Positions 27,086-35,420 of a stretch of 60,479 bases of DNA are shown one piece after another (within the stretch, counting starts at the first letter, position 1; each line of letters starts with the position of its first letter). Source of the stretch: a virus. The position numbers and the translations under genes are program-made. The stretch is from positions 1 through 60,479 of IMG/VR virus record IMGVR_UViG_3300031569_000005; one strand, written 5' to 3'. The notes beneath the pieces are model-generated. The model was not told the origin of the DNA. It searched no databases and saw nothing but the letters and a program-made list of their open reading frames with translations.

Positions 27086-30000
27086 TACTCATAGTTGATT
27101 CTAGAGTATCCGTTAGACTTTTTGATTTCAATAAGTTTATCAACTACATCTCGCATGGTATCAATATGAGAAATACACATGATAAATCCAAATTGAGATT
27201 TTAAATAATCGAATAATAAATGTATATTGTTTATGTTCTCAGAGTCTAAGACTCCAAATCCTTCATCTATTGCTAAGAAATTTGGCCTAGGCAAACTAGT
27301 TATATTAATTAATGATGTTCTTATTGCTAATGATGCAATAAATTTCTCCATACCTGATGTTAATTCTAATGGCCAAAAATTGTCATCATCATATATAATA
27401 TATCCATTAATATTTTTGCCATCAGTTTTTAATATCATATTAAAATCCACAACTTGAGTTAATATATTGTTAACTTCAGTTTCTATTTGCGGTAATGCTT
27501 TTGATATCAATTTATAAGGAACGCCATCTCTTTTAATGGACTGTAAATAATATTCATATCCTTTATATTGTTTTTCTAATTCAGATAGTCTTTCAATTGA
27601 TTCAATTGACTGCCTTTTAGATTCCTCTGCAACTTGTATCTTACCTGTTATTGTTCTTAAATTAAATTCTAAATTGGATATTTGATCTGTCAAATCATCA
27701 CGTTCAGATATCACATCATTAATATCTCGTTGTTTTTGTAAATTAAATTTTATATCTGCTTCATGTTGTTTAGATTCATTTAATTTTTCTGTAGCTGATT
27801 CTATTAATGTGTCATATAATTCAATTTTCGAAAGACATGCATTTAAATTTTGTTGTTCACTATCACGTTGATTATTAATATATGTTATTGATGATTGAGT
27901 TTCGTTAATAACTTCTAAACTATCATACGCATGTGATTTCAATATAACTTCTTCATACTCTGATTTTTTTGATATGATTTCAAATAATGCATTTTCTAGT
28001 TGAGGTAATTCGTCTGCCGCTTTTTGTGTATCTTTGAGCCATGGATTTGCCATACAATATTCACAGTCTTTATCCCATTTATGATCATCTAATTTTGATA
28101 CCATACGTCTGGCATGAGTAATTTTTGTATTTATTATTCTAGACTTATTATCGAACTCATTAATCATTCTTGTATATGATTCTAATAATTCAATTTCTTT
28201 TTCTATAGCCAATTTATCATACGAATTTAATTCCAATTGTAATGAACCTAAGTTTGTATCATATTTTTTAATTATATTTAAATGATCATCTTGTAAAGAA
28301 TTAAATTCATTTAAGGAACTAGTTAGTTCATTAATTTTTATTTGGGCAGCTTCCGGTGTTAAAACATCATCAGATATAGTTTTTAGTTCTGACGTCAATG
28401 TTACAATAATATCATTTAAATCATTAAACATGTTGGTATGTTCCAACTTTTCTTGTTTCATACGATTATATGAAGGTGTAAGTTGATTTATAACTTTTTC
28501 TGATTCTGATAATGTTGTAGCATAATCATTACGTTTATATTCTCTAATTAATGCCGATGTATCTCTTATGTCTTCTGCTGCTATTTGATATTGCTTTTCA
28601 AATACATCGATATCTAAAAATTGAGTTAATAATTCTTTTCGTTCTCTTTGTGACTTATCAATAAATCCAGTATTATTGTTTTGTAATGATAATGCAGTTA
28701 ATATAAAATCGTCATACGAGCCAATATATTTTTTAATAATTTTATTGGTACTATCTCGTTGATCGCCATTTAATAAAATTTTATCACCATTATTGTCTAG
28801 TGTCCAGAAATTTACAATTACTTTTACATGGCCATTAGATTGTTTTTTGCCATCACGTTCTATATAATATTGCTTACCATCTAATTCAAAATTAAATTTA
28901 CAATAAAACATAGATTTTTTATTATTTAAGACGTGAGCTGCTTTTACTGTTCTAGAACATCTGTCAAAACAACAAAATGCCAATGAATCTAATAATGTTG
29001 ATTTACCACTTGCATTAGCTGCAAATACTCCGTTAACGCCATGTATATTTGTGAAATCTATTTTATTATCTTCTCCGTAACTAAACATATTAGAAAATTC
29101 AAAATACTTAGGAATCCATGTAACATTACGTGTCAATTCTGAATCTGTTAATTTGGAGTGAACGGTCCTATTAATATGACGTACGCAATCTAACATTGTT
29201 TCTGATAAAGCTTTGTTATCTACTAGATATTCCGTTATAACATTATTCTGCCATTCTACATCTCTAACATTTCCAAATGATATTTTTTGTGCATTTACAT
29301 CTTCGTTTAGTGTATGGACTTTCTGAACACTAATTTCTTGTACTTTATATTTAGTACGTATACTCGATATAACCTTTTTTAGTTGACTAGATGACGTACT
29401 TTTAACTTTTAGTCGTAACCTAGGTCGTTTCGGTATTTTATTAGACGGATTTAATATTTTACCATTTTCTATTTCAAATGTATAATATCCATAAAGATTT
29501 TTTATTTCTACAAATTTAGAAGTTAATGAAGGAATGTCCCATTCTAGTATTCCATGTAATAATCCCTCTCCATGGTTTTGTTGTATTAAACTGCCGGCAT
29601 ATGCTATAGTTTTTTCATCATTTAAAAATTGAGCTGGTTTATGAATATCACCTAATAATGTTAAATCATGTCCTTTAAATAAATCTGTTGTCACATGGTC
29701 ATTTGATATACGAAATCCTATATCTGTTACTGCAGAATTAACAGCTCCATGATGTAATGCAATCTTAATATCCCCTTCAAAATCAGAAGCTTTTATATAA
29801 TTTACAGGCTTTTCAAACACCGACATTACATTGAAGTGTATGTTCGAAATACAATATACATCATTGTCTTTAAGATAATGTAAGTCTGGGTGGTTTAAGG
29901 CTTTAACTATGGGAGACAAGGCATCTAAACGGTTAGAGTTATTTAAGTTACAATCGTGATTACCGGTGATCAATAATGTAGGTGCTAAATCTGCTAATTT

Positions 30001-30234
30001 TTTAAAAAAATCTGAAACTTGATATACTAATTCTGGAGACATATCTGTTTTTGCATGTACTATATCACCGGCTAAGTATATTATACTATTTTTAGTTTTA
30101 TTTTTTTTAATATATGTATATAACTGTTTAAATACATGTACATATTCTTTATGACGATTAACATTACGTATATGCACATCTGCAACATGAAATATTTTAT
30201 CTATCTTATCTATCCTTATATCTATAACGCGCAT
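27085..30234 (-). CDS. Single-chain Mre11-Rad50 (gp47-gp46) recombination nuclease fusion
   Basis: DNA-end-processing nuclease and SMC-type ATPase in one 1049-residue chain; in T4 these are two proteins, gp47 and gp46. Residues 1-~300 are a metallophosphoesterase with DVH (19-21), GD (56-57), GNHD (91-94), HHG (161-163) and GDIH (195-198). The Rad50-like part has Walker A FAANASGKS (404-412), long coiled coils around a CEYC zinc hook (724-727), signature LTSGMEKF (958-965) and Walker B FLAIDEGFG. All key residues of both enzymes are present and no frame break is visible. Its start overlaps the primase gene by 13 bases. It probably creates 3' ends for recombination-dependent replication. Confidence 0.93.
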   Translation of the reverse strand: MRVIDIRIDKIDKIFHVADVHIRNVNRHKEYVHVFKQLYTYIKKNKTKNSIIYLAGDIVHAKTDMSPELVYQVSDFFKKLADLAPTLLITGNHDCNLNNSNRLDALSPIVKALNHPDLHYLKDNDVYCISNIHFNVMSVFEKPVNYIKASDFEGDIKIALHHGAVNSAVTDIGFRISNDHVTTDLFKGHDLTLLGDIHKPAQFLNDEKTIAYAGSLIQQNHGEGLLHGILEWDIPSLTSKFVEIKNLYGYYTFEIENGKILNPSNKIPKRPRLRLKVKSTSSSQLKKVISSIRTKYKVQEISVQKVHTLNEDVNAQKISFGNVRDVEWQNNVITEYLVDNKALSETMLDCVRHINRTVHSKLTDSELTRNVTWIPKYFEFSNMFSYGEDNKIDFTNIHGVNGVFAANASGKSTLLDSLAFCCFDRCSRTVKAAHVLNNKKSMFYCKFNFELDGKQYYIERDGKKQSNGHVKVIVNFWTLDNNGDKILLNGDQRDSTNKIIKKYIGSYDDFILTALSLQNNNTGFIDKSQRERKELLTQFLDIDVFEKQYQIAAEDIRDTSALIREYKRNDYATTLSESEKVINQLTPSYNRMKQEKLEHTNMFNDLNDIIVTLTSELKTISDDVLTPEAAQIKINELTSSLNEFNSLQDDHLNIIKKYDTNLGSLQLELNSYDKLAIEKEIELLESYTRMINEFDNKSRIINTKITHARRMVSKLDDHKWDKDCEYCMANPWLKDTQKAADELPQLENALFEIISKKSEYEEVILKSHAYDSLEVINETQSSITYINNQRDSEQQNLNACLSKIELYDTLIESATEKLNESKQHEADIKFNLQKQRDINDVISERDDLTDQISNLEFNLRTITGKIQVAEESKRQSIESIERLSELEKQYKGYEYYLQSIKRDGVPYKLISKALPQIETEVNNILTQVVDFNMILKTDGKNINGYIIYDDDNFWPLELTSGMEKFIASLAIRTSLINITSLPRPNFLAIDEGFGVLDSENINNIHLLFDYLKSQFGFIMCISHIDTMRDVVDKLIEIKKSNGYSRINYE

Positions 30235-31148
30235 AAAATCTTTTCTTCAATTAATTTTTCTTGAGATAATTTATATGTATTATCTATCATTTCTTGTATT
30301 TTCTCAAATCCCATTTCACTTGGATCTGAATCCGGTAGGTCTACTAAATGTACATCTATACCATTTGCTATAAAATACTCACATGCTTCTAATGCTTGTT
30401 TCTTTGCATCATTATCTAAGCATATATAAATTGTTTTAACATTACGTTTTACTATACGCATTTTTAATGTATTGGATATTGTCTTACCAAATAATGGAAT
30501 GGCATTCCTTTTAATAGCAATTGCATCAAATGCGCCTTCTACTAATATTATTGGCATATTCCAGTTTATATGTAATTCAAATCCTATAATATCTTTTGAC
30601 ACTCCTGGATTTTTATGTTTCCAAGCATCTTCTTCGTAATATGCACGAGATACGAAATAATTTAAATTACCATTTGCATCATGACTAGGAATAATAATTT
30701 TTCCGGAGAATAATCCAGAATCTGCATAACCTATTCTATATTTTAAAATATCATAGATATCTATATTCCTATTTCTAAGATAAAATACTGCATTTCGATA
30801 TTCTGGCGATCCTTTATCAAAATGCCATAGTGGTCGGAATTCTTTAGGTAAGGTTAAAACTTCTGTATTAGTTGTTGTTTTACTAGGTAGGTGGTCTACA
30901 TCGTTAGTTAATTGAATAAGTTTAGATATTTTTTGTCTATCTACATTTAATTTTTTTGCAAGAACTATAATTTTCCTGCCACTAGCATTACAAACCCAGC
31001 AATGCCAATGTTGTGATGATACATTAACTTCCAATTTCTTCTTCTGATGGTTACAGAATGGACAATGGAATGCAATATTATCATTTGAATTTACTTTACC
31101 AGAACCTAAGATTGTTTCCAGTAACGTAATTATCGCAAATTTACTCAT
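30222..31148 (-). CDS. DnaG-type DNA primase (zinc finger + TOPRIM)
   Basis: Synthesises RNA primers for replication; the 308-residue protein is compact, like T4 gp61 (342). The N-terminal CHC2-type zinc ribbon has CPFC (about 30-33) and CWVC (about 51-54) with NVSSQHWHCW between. The TOPRIM domain carries VEGAFDAIA and the ICLDND acidic pair. No helicase domain is fused, so a separate helicase must lie elsewhere. It is co-transcribed with the Mre11-Rad50 fusion (13-base overlap). A weak host-like promoter may lie upstream. Confidence 0.88.
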   Translation of the reverse strand: MSKFAIITLLETILGSGKVNSNDNIAFHCPFCNHQKKKLEVNVSSQHWHCWVCNASGRKIIVLAKKLNVDRQKISKLIQLTNDVDHLPSKTTTNTEVLTLPKEFRPLWHFDKGSPEYRNAVFYLRNRNIDIYDILKYRIGYADSGLFSGKIIIPSHDANGNLNYFVSRAYYEEDAWKHKNPGVSKDIIGFELHINWNMPIILVEGAFDAIAIKRNAIPLFGKTISNTLKMRIVKRNVKTIYICLDNDAKKQALEACEYFIANGIDVHLVDLPDSDPSEMGFEKIQEMIDNTYKLSQEKLIEEKILCAL

Positions 31149-31178
31149 ATATTATTATAATATTATAATATTAGCATT

Positions 31179-31209
31179 AACATTTAACATGTCAATGTTT
31201 TCTTTCAAA
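31179..31209 (-). promoter_or_regulatory. Weak host-like promoter before primase
   Basis: Sense TTTG at 31209-31206, 19 bases, then TAAATGTT at 31186-31179, which matches only four of six fixed positions of TAnnTTTG. This 119-bp gap is the only non-coding stretch before the replication genes, which supports some promoter here. Confidence 0.3.
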
Positions 31210-31267
31210 ACTATATTTTTCAATAAAAATTTAATTAATATGAATATAATAAAAATTTTTCAAAGAA

Positions 31268-31675
31268 TCAAGCCTTTAGCCAACTTTCTGGAACATTTTT
31301 TTCTGCCCATACAATTCCGTGTTTATCACACCAATCGCCATATGTTGTTTTAGAACCCTTACGTATCTTAGTTTTAGCTGATTGAAATACTAATCGAATA
31401 TCTAATTCTGGGTGTTGTTGTTTTATTAATAAATGTTTTTTGCGATCCTCTATAACCCATCTTCCTTTTGTTTCTACTAAAATGCCATTAGGCAATGTGA
31501 AATCAATAGTATATTTATGATGTGTTTCTGGCTTAATATAATTGATTACAGTATCTTCATACCCGAATTTTATTTTTTGTTCTGTTAACTGATCTGAAAC
31601 TTTATGTTCAAATCCAGATCTATAACCATGCTTAATTGCATTTACTCGTACTTTAGATTTTGATCTCCACGACAT
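31268..31675 (-). CDS. T7-type endonuclease I, Holliday-junction resolvase
   Basis: A branched-DNA resolvase of 135 residues that matches phage T7 gp3 almost along its whole length. The four metal-binding residues align with a constant shift of three: Glu23, Asp58, Glu68 and Lys70 (T7: 20, 55, 65, 67). Signature segments are YRSGFEHKVSDQL, LPNGILVETKG, DRKKHLLIKQQHPELDIR and CDKHGI. T4 itself uses the unrelated endonuclease VII (gp49) for this step. It lies next to primase and Mre11-Rad50, consistent with recombination, and has its own ATATTTATA element 13 bases upstream. Confidence 0.95.
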   Translation of the reverse strand: MSWRSKSKVRVNAIKHGYRSGFEHKVSDQLTEQKIKFGYEDTVINYIKPETHHKYTIDFTLPNGILVETKGRWVIEDRKKHLLIKQQHPELDIRLVFQSAKTKIRKGSKTTYGDWCDKHGIVWAEKNVPESWLKA

Positions 31676-31688
31676 ACATAACCTTTTA

Positions 31689-31697
31689 TATAAATAT
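31689..31697 (-). promoter_or_regulatory. Candidate late promoter element before endonuclease I
   Basis: Sense ATATTTATA followed by TAAAAGG, 13 bases before the ATG at 31675, overlapping the stop of the LamG structural gene by one base. Late expression would suit a resolvase that debranches DNA for packaging. Confidence 0.5.
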
Positions 31698-33436
31698 TAA
31701 TAATCCCAACGAACAACGAAATTCATATCAATATCGTTTCGTTTTTGTACTGGTTCAGCTAATTTACCTACAGCTAATAATCTAGCTTTATCATCATATA
31801 ATCCAATAGTTGTTATATAAGGAAATGCAGAACCCGTTACAAACATCGATTTACGAAATTCTCCGGGGCCATTACTATTTTCTTCATCTGTGCATGTATT
31901 ATCATATCCTGTAGAAGGACGATATGTTGCAGATGGATTAACTGATATATTTGCTGCGCCTTTAGGAACTCGTACTAATACTTCATTTTCATAAATAGTA
32001 TGAGTGCCCTTATATTTAACTGTAAAATCATTAGCTATGTTATTTGAACTACTTATAAATAAACTGTTATATTTAGGCATAGGTGATGATATCACTAACT
32101 GACCATTTTTATAAAATACATTACCAGCGGTACTATTTTGATATAAAGACCCGGAAATGAAATTTTGATTAGCTAAAGATGTTATCTGAGTTTGTGTCGT
32201 TGCATAATCATACATCCTAACTTCGGCAATACTTCCTTGAAATGAATCTCCTAAATCACGTCCATGGGATCCTATAAATGTATACGCTGTATTAGATGTC
32301 TCTTTACTAGGGAGTGTTCCGGTTTGTCCGGATTTAGTGCCATTAATATATAAATTACATACCGATGAAGAATTAGTTACTAATACATGCATCCAATCAC
32401 TTCTGTAATTTGAGTGGTGTGCACTAGCTGATATATGTATTTGTGTTGATGCATCACTAGATTGAAAATGTATATGTTGATTATAAAGACTTAATTGAAA
32501 CGGTGTTTTAAATTCTGAAAAATCTCCAATTCCAGGAATAGGCATATCAACCGTCTTATCTCTATCTTTAATAATTCCAGATTCTTTTTCAATATACTTT
32601 TCTGAAAATACTTTACCTTTTGATAATATAGATCCATTTATTAATGTAGTTGTAGGTTTAATATATAATGAAATTGTCCAATCATCACATTTTCCAAAAT
32701 TATTAAATTTATCAGTATCATTTAATTGTATATAACTTACTAAACTACTAGTAAAATATCCTGACAATCCGGAATTCGATCCAGTAGCCGCATTATGAGT
32801 AACTACTACTCCCGGTTCTAATCTCACATTAGAAAATTTAGTTTCGCCATTAAAATTATTTAATAATCCTAAATTTAAAGGAAATTTACGATATAGACTA
32901 TTAAATGACATATGAAATATAGAATTAGATTTTTTTGCAAATGAAGCACTAACAATTGCATGATCTTTTAGATTGCCATAACTATCATCATATAAATTAA
33001 CAGAGTAATCTGGATAATCTCTATAATTTTTTATGTTACTATTAATAGTAAGTGATTTATGCTTAATTTTTTCACCTACAAAGCCATATGGTATAGCCAT
33101 TGTAGATCCGGACATGAACAAAAACTTATCTGTTTTATTTATATTTGTTAATTCTAATGTTTTATCTGGACTAAATGGGTGTCGATAATACTTATGATCT
33201 AAACTATTCCATATAACATGCTGATTCGATTCATCTTGAAAGTTTATATCTTTATCATATTGTGTAAATGTATCGCCAACTGTTTGAGGTATAGTTAAAT
33301 GTGACGCTAATTGTAACACACATCCTTGATCAATATGACTAGAATTTGTTATTGTATAATTTTTGTATGCATAAAACGGCTTATGTTGTACGTCATTTTT
33401 ACGTAATGGCCGGAATACTGTTGGAATAGTTGGCAT
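31697..33436 (-). CDS. LamG-containing tail/baseplate structural protein
   Basis: A protein of 579 residues. Residues ~235-410 form a concanavalin/LamG-type beta sandwich (WTISLYIKPTTT, then DSFQGSIAEVRMYDYA), a fold used for sugar binding. The last ~45 residues (FPYITTIGLYDDKARLLAVG, then KLAEP) are closely similar to the C-terminus of the next gene, so the two share a domain. It is probably an outer baseplate or fibre-network protein. It is preceded by the 405-residue paralogue with a 12-base gap. Confidence 0.78.
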   Translation of the reverse strand: MPTIPTVFRPLRKNDVQHKPFYAYKNYTITNSSHIDQGCVLQLASHLTIPQTVGDTFTQYDKDINFQDESNQHVIWNSLDHKYYRHPFSPDKTLELTNINKTDKFLFMSGSTMAIPYGFVGEKIKHKSLTINSNIKNYRDYPDYSVNLYDDSYGNLKDHAIVSASFAKKSNSIFHMSFNSLYRKFPLNLGLLNNFNGETKFSNVRLEPGVVVTHNAATGSNSGLSGYFTSSLVSYIQLNDTDKFNNFGKCDDWTISLYIKPTTTLINGSILSKGKVFSEKYIEKESGIIKDRDKTVDMPIPGIGDFSEFKTPFQLSLYNQHIHFQSSDASTQIHISASAHHSNYRSDWMHVLVTNSSSVCNLYINGTKSGQTGTLPSKETSNTAYTFIGSHGRDLGDSFQGSIAEVRMYDYATTQTQITSLANQNFISGSLYQNSTAGNVFYKNGQLVISSPMPKYNSLFISSSNNIANDFTVKYKGTHTIYENEVLVRVPKGAANISVNPSATYRPSTGYDNTCTDEENSNGPGEFRKSMFVTGSAFPYITTIGLYDDKARLLAVGKLAEPVQKRNDIDMNFVVRWDY

Positions 33437-33448
33437 ATCATTTTATTC

Positions 33449-34666
33449 TTAAAAATCTAATTTAACTTTAATAAGTGTTTCTTTTGTTTTATTTTTTAAC
33501 AAAGGTTGACTTAATTTAGCTACTGCTAATAACTCTCTATTATTATTATATAATCCTATTGTTGTAATAAAAGTTTGAGGATCATTAACAAATGTCGTAT
33601 ATCTCAATTCACCCAAAGATCCAGTTACAAATGATGGATTATTTGAATAATTATATTCTGCATTTTTTACTCTTACAAAGTAGAAAGATGATTTAACTTG
33701 TTCCGATGATCTAGCTTGCAATCCATAAGTTCTACCAGCGACCGCAGTCATTGCCCCAGATCCAGATATAGATTTAAACATTCTTTCCATGTTTTTTCCA
33801 TCAGTTGCGTTTGCATTATTCGTTCCAAAAGCAACTTGAGAATCTAATACATCAGCATTTAATATTGCAACTCCATACTCTGGATATAATAATCCATAAT
33901 ATACTGGTGCTGCTGCATTAAATATACTAGTGCCGGCATCAATGGATCCAGATACTAAATTATATACCTTTCCACTTTCTCCAACAGTTCCGGCTTGCGT
34001 AGATGAATCATCTATTATTTCTCTAATATCAACTCCACTAGCTAATCCTGCTTGCGGGTTAGTTGCATTAGCATTCATTTTAGCTAAATTGATTTCAATG
34101 TTTCCGGGATCTATCTTTTCTTTAAATCTAGCTCTATTAAAATTCAATACATATATACTATTAGTATTGACGCCGTTAATTGTAAATTTAAGATCATTAG
34201 GTGCTAATAATATTTGAGCATATTGTTTATAGATTGCTCTAGAAGGAGTATCATCATTCAAATTACCAGTTAAATCTTTAGATCCAGATCCATTAAAATT
34301 ACCATATGCTATAGAAAATTGTTGTCTTCCGGAATTATCTACTACAGTTCTAAAATAACTTTCTTGTATTGCAGTTTGTCCGGATTGGGTCGCCATTGCA
34401 ATCAAACTACCAGTATTACCAGAAAATAATCCGGTTGTTACTGTACTCACATTATTTGATAATATATCGTTTGCAGTATCAAATGTAGTATATACCCTAC
34501 CAGTTGCAGCTGCTAATGCAGCAGCATCTCTTTCTGCAATTATCTGATCAGCTAACTGACGTGCTAATGCTTGGACCTGCGAAACGGCCGCGGAACTTTT
34601 TTCTCTCTGCATGCTGGTGTTTTCATATTTGAAATTACCACTAGTTGAATATGCTTTGCTTGCCAT
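33449..34666 (-). CDS. Tail/baseplate structural protein sharing a C-terminal domain with its neighbour
   Basis: A 405-residue structural protein. The N-terminal ~65 residues are helical (SQVQALARQLADQIIAERDA), and the rest is beta-rich with INGVNTNSIYVLNFNRARFK in the middle. The last ~45 residues (FITTIGLYNNNRELLAVAKL) match the end of the adjacent LamG protein. Similar ends occur, from memory, in structural proteins of large marine phages. I considered tail sheath or tube and found no supporting motif. Baseplate periphery is the most cautious call. Confidence 0.72.
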   Translation of the reverse strand: MASKAYSTSGNFKYENTSMQREKSSAAVSQVQALARQLADQIIAERDAAALAAATGRVYTTFDTANDILSNNVSTVTTGLFSGNTGSLIAMATQSGQTAIQESYFRTVVDNSGRQQFSIAYGNFNGSGSKDLTGNLNDDTPSRAIYKQYAQILLAPNDLKFTINGVNTNSIYVLNFNRARFKEKIDPGNIEINLAKMNANATNPQAGLASGVDIREIIDDSSTQAGTVGESGKVYNLVSGSIDAGTSIFNAAAPVYYGLLYPEYGVAILNADVLDSQVAFGTNNANATDGKNMERMFKSISGSGAMTAVAGRTYGLQARSSEQVKSSFYFVRVKNAEYNYSNNPSFVTGSLGELRYTTFVNDPQTFITTIGLYNNNRELLAVAKLSQPLLKNKTKETLIKVKLDF

Positions 34667-34687
34667 TATTTTTTACCCTTTAATTTG

Positions 34688-35377
34688 TTAAGATGATGCT
34701 TGATTTGCGTTTACCGGAACTCCTGGAGTAACTGCTAAAGCCAATTTCTTAACTGTAACACTAATCGATGCTCTACCACCCGTTTCATTTCCTATAATTA
34801 ATATTGTTGCACCTTTATCGGTAATTAATTGATTACCACCAGTAAATTGAAATTCAGTTCCCGATACAGTAACACTTTGTGCTGCTTCACCATCTCCTAT
34901 AAATTGAGGAACACTGGCAGCAGTTTGTTGTGGTGCTGTTCTAGTTGCAATTAAACTACCTGCTTCAGAATCTGATAATATTGCTGTATATCCGAATCTA
35001 GAATTTCCACCATTATAATTTTGTGTTTGAGGTGTAATTGTAATAACTCCACCCGATTGAATTATTGATGATCCAGCTAATCCTGGTATTGTAACAACCG
35101 GTATTCTAGCTGTTCCAGGAGCTAATGTTACTAATTTATATTTCATCATTTGAGTCTCATCTGGTAAAGCCTCTGTAATCGGCATATTTTCAATAGCCGC
35201 TCCATAAAAAGCAGTTCCTAATGGATGTTCTGAATTATATAAATCATAATCTACTTCATCATCTGCTAATGCAAATTGTGAAATTTGAAATTCGTTTCTG
35301 CCTCTTGCTAAAAGTTCTCTTCCTTTTTTGGTTAAGATTGCATCGACAGTTATTGTACTGTTATCTAAGTATCCCAT
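34688..35377 (-). CDS. Virion structural protein with ILTKKGRELLARG N-terminus
   Basis: A protein of 229 residues. The opening (DAILTKKGRELLARGRNEFQ, then ISQFALADDEVDY) is a recurring N-terminal module of tail or baseplate proteins in large myoviruses. The remainder is beta-rich, Gly/Thr/Gln-rich, with two ~70-residue segments. No enzymatic motif. It lies between the 1247-residue baseplate protein and the paired C-terminal-domain proteins. An ATATTTATA element lies 21 bases upstream of the ATG. Confidence 0.72.
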   Translation of the reverse strand: MGYLDNSTITVDAILTKKGRELLARGRNEFQISQFALADDEVDYDLYNSEHPLGTAFYGAAIENMPITEALPDETQMMKYKLVTLAPGTARIPVVTIPGLAGSSIIQSGGVITITPQTQNYNGGNSRFGYTAILSDSEAGSLIATRTAPQQTAASVPQFIGDGEAAQSVTVSGTEFQFTGGNQLITDKGATILIIGNETGGRASISVTVKKLALAVTPGVPVNANQASS

Positions 35378-35398
35378 GGTATTATCCTATAATTTTAT

Positions 35399-35407
35399 TA
35401 TAAATAT
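35399..35407 (-). promoter_or_regulatory. Candidate late promoter element
   Basis: Sense ATATTTATA followed by ATAAAATTATAGGA, 21 bases before the ATG at 35377, in the 43-bp gap after the 1247-residue gene. Confidence 0.48.
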
Positions 35408-35420
35408 GTACATACTATAA

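Noticed and set aside
33449-34666. Tail sheath (gp18) or tube (gp19) identity
   Set aside because: No sheath or tube motif; the C-terminal domain is shared with the LamG protein next door, which points to a baseplate appendage.
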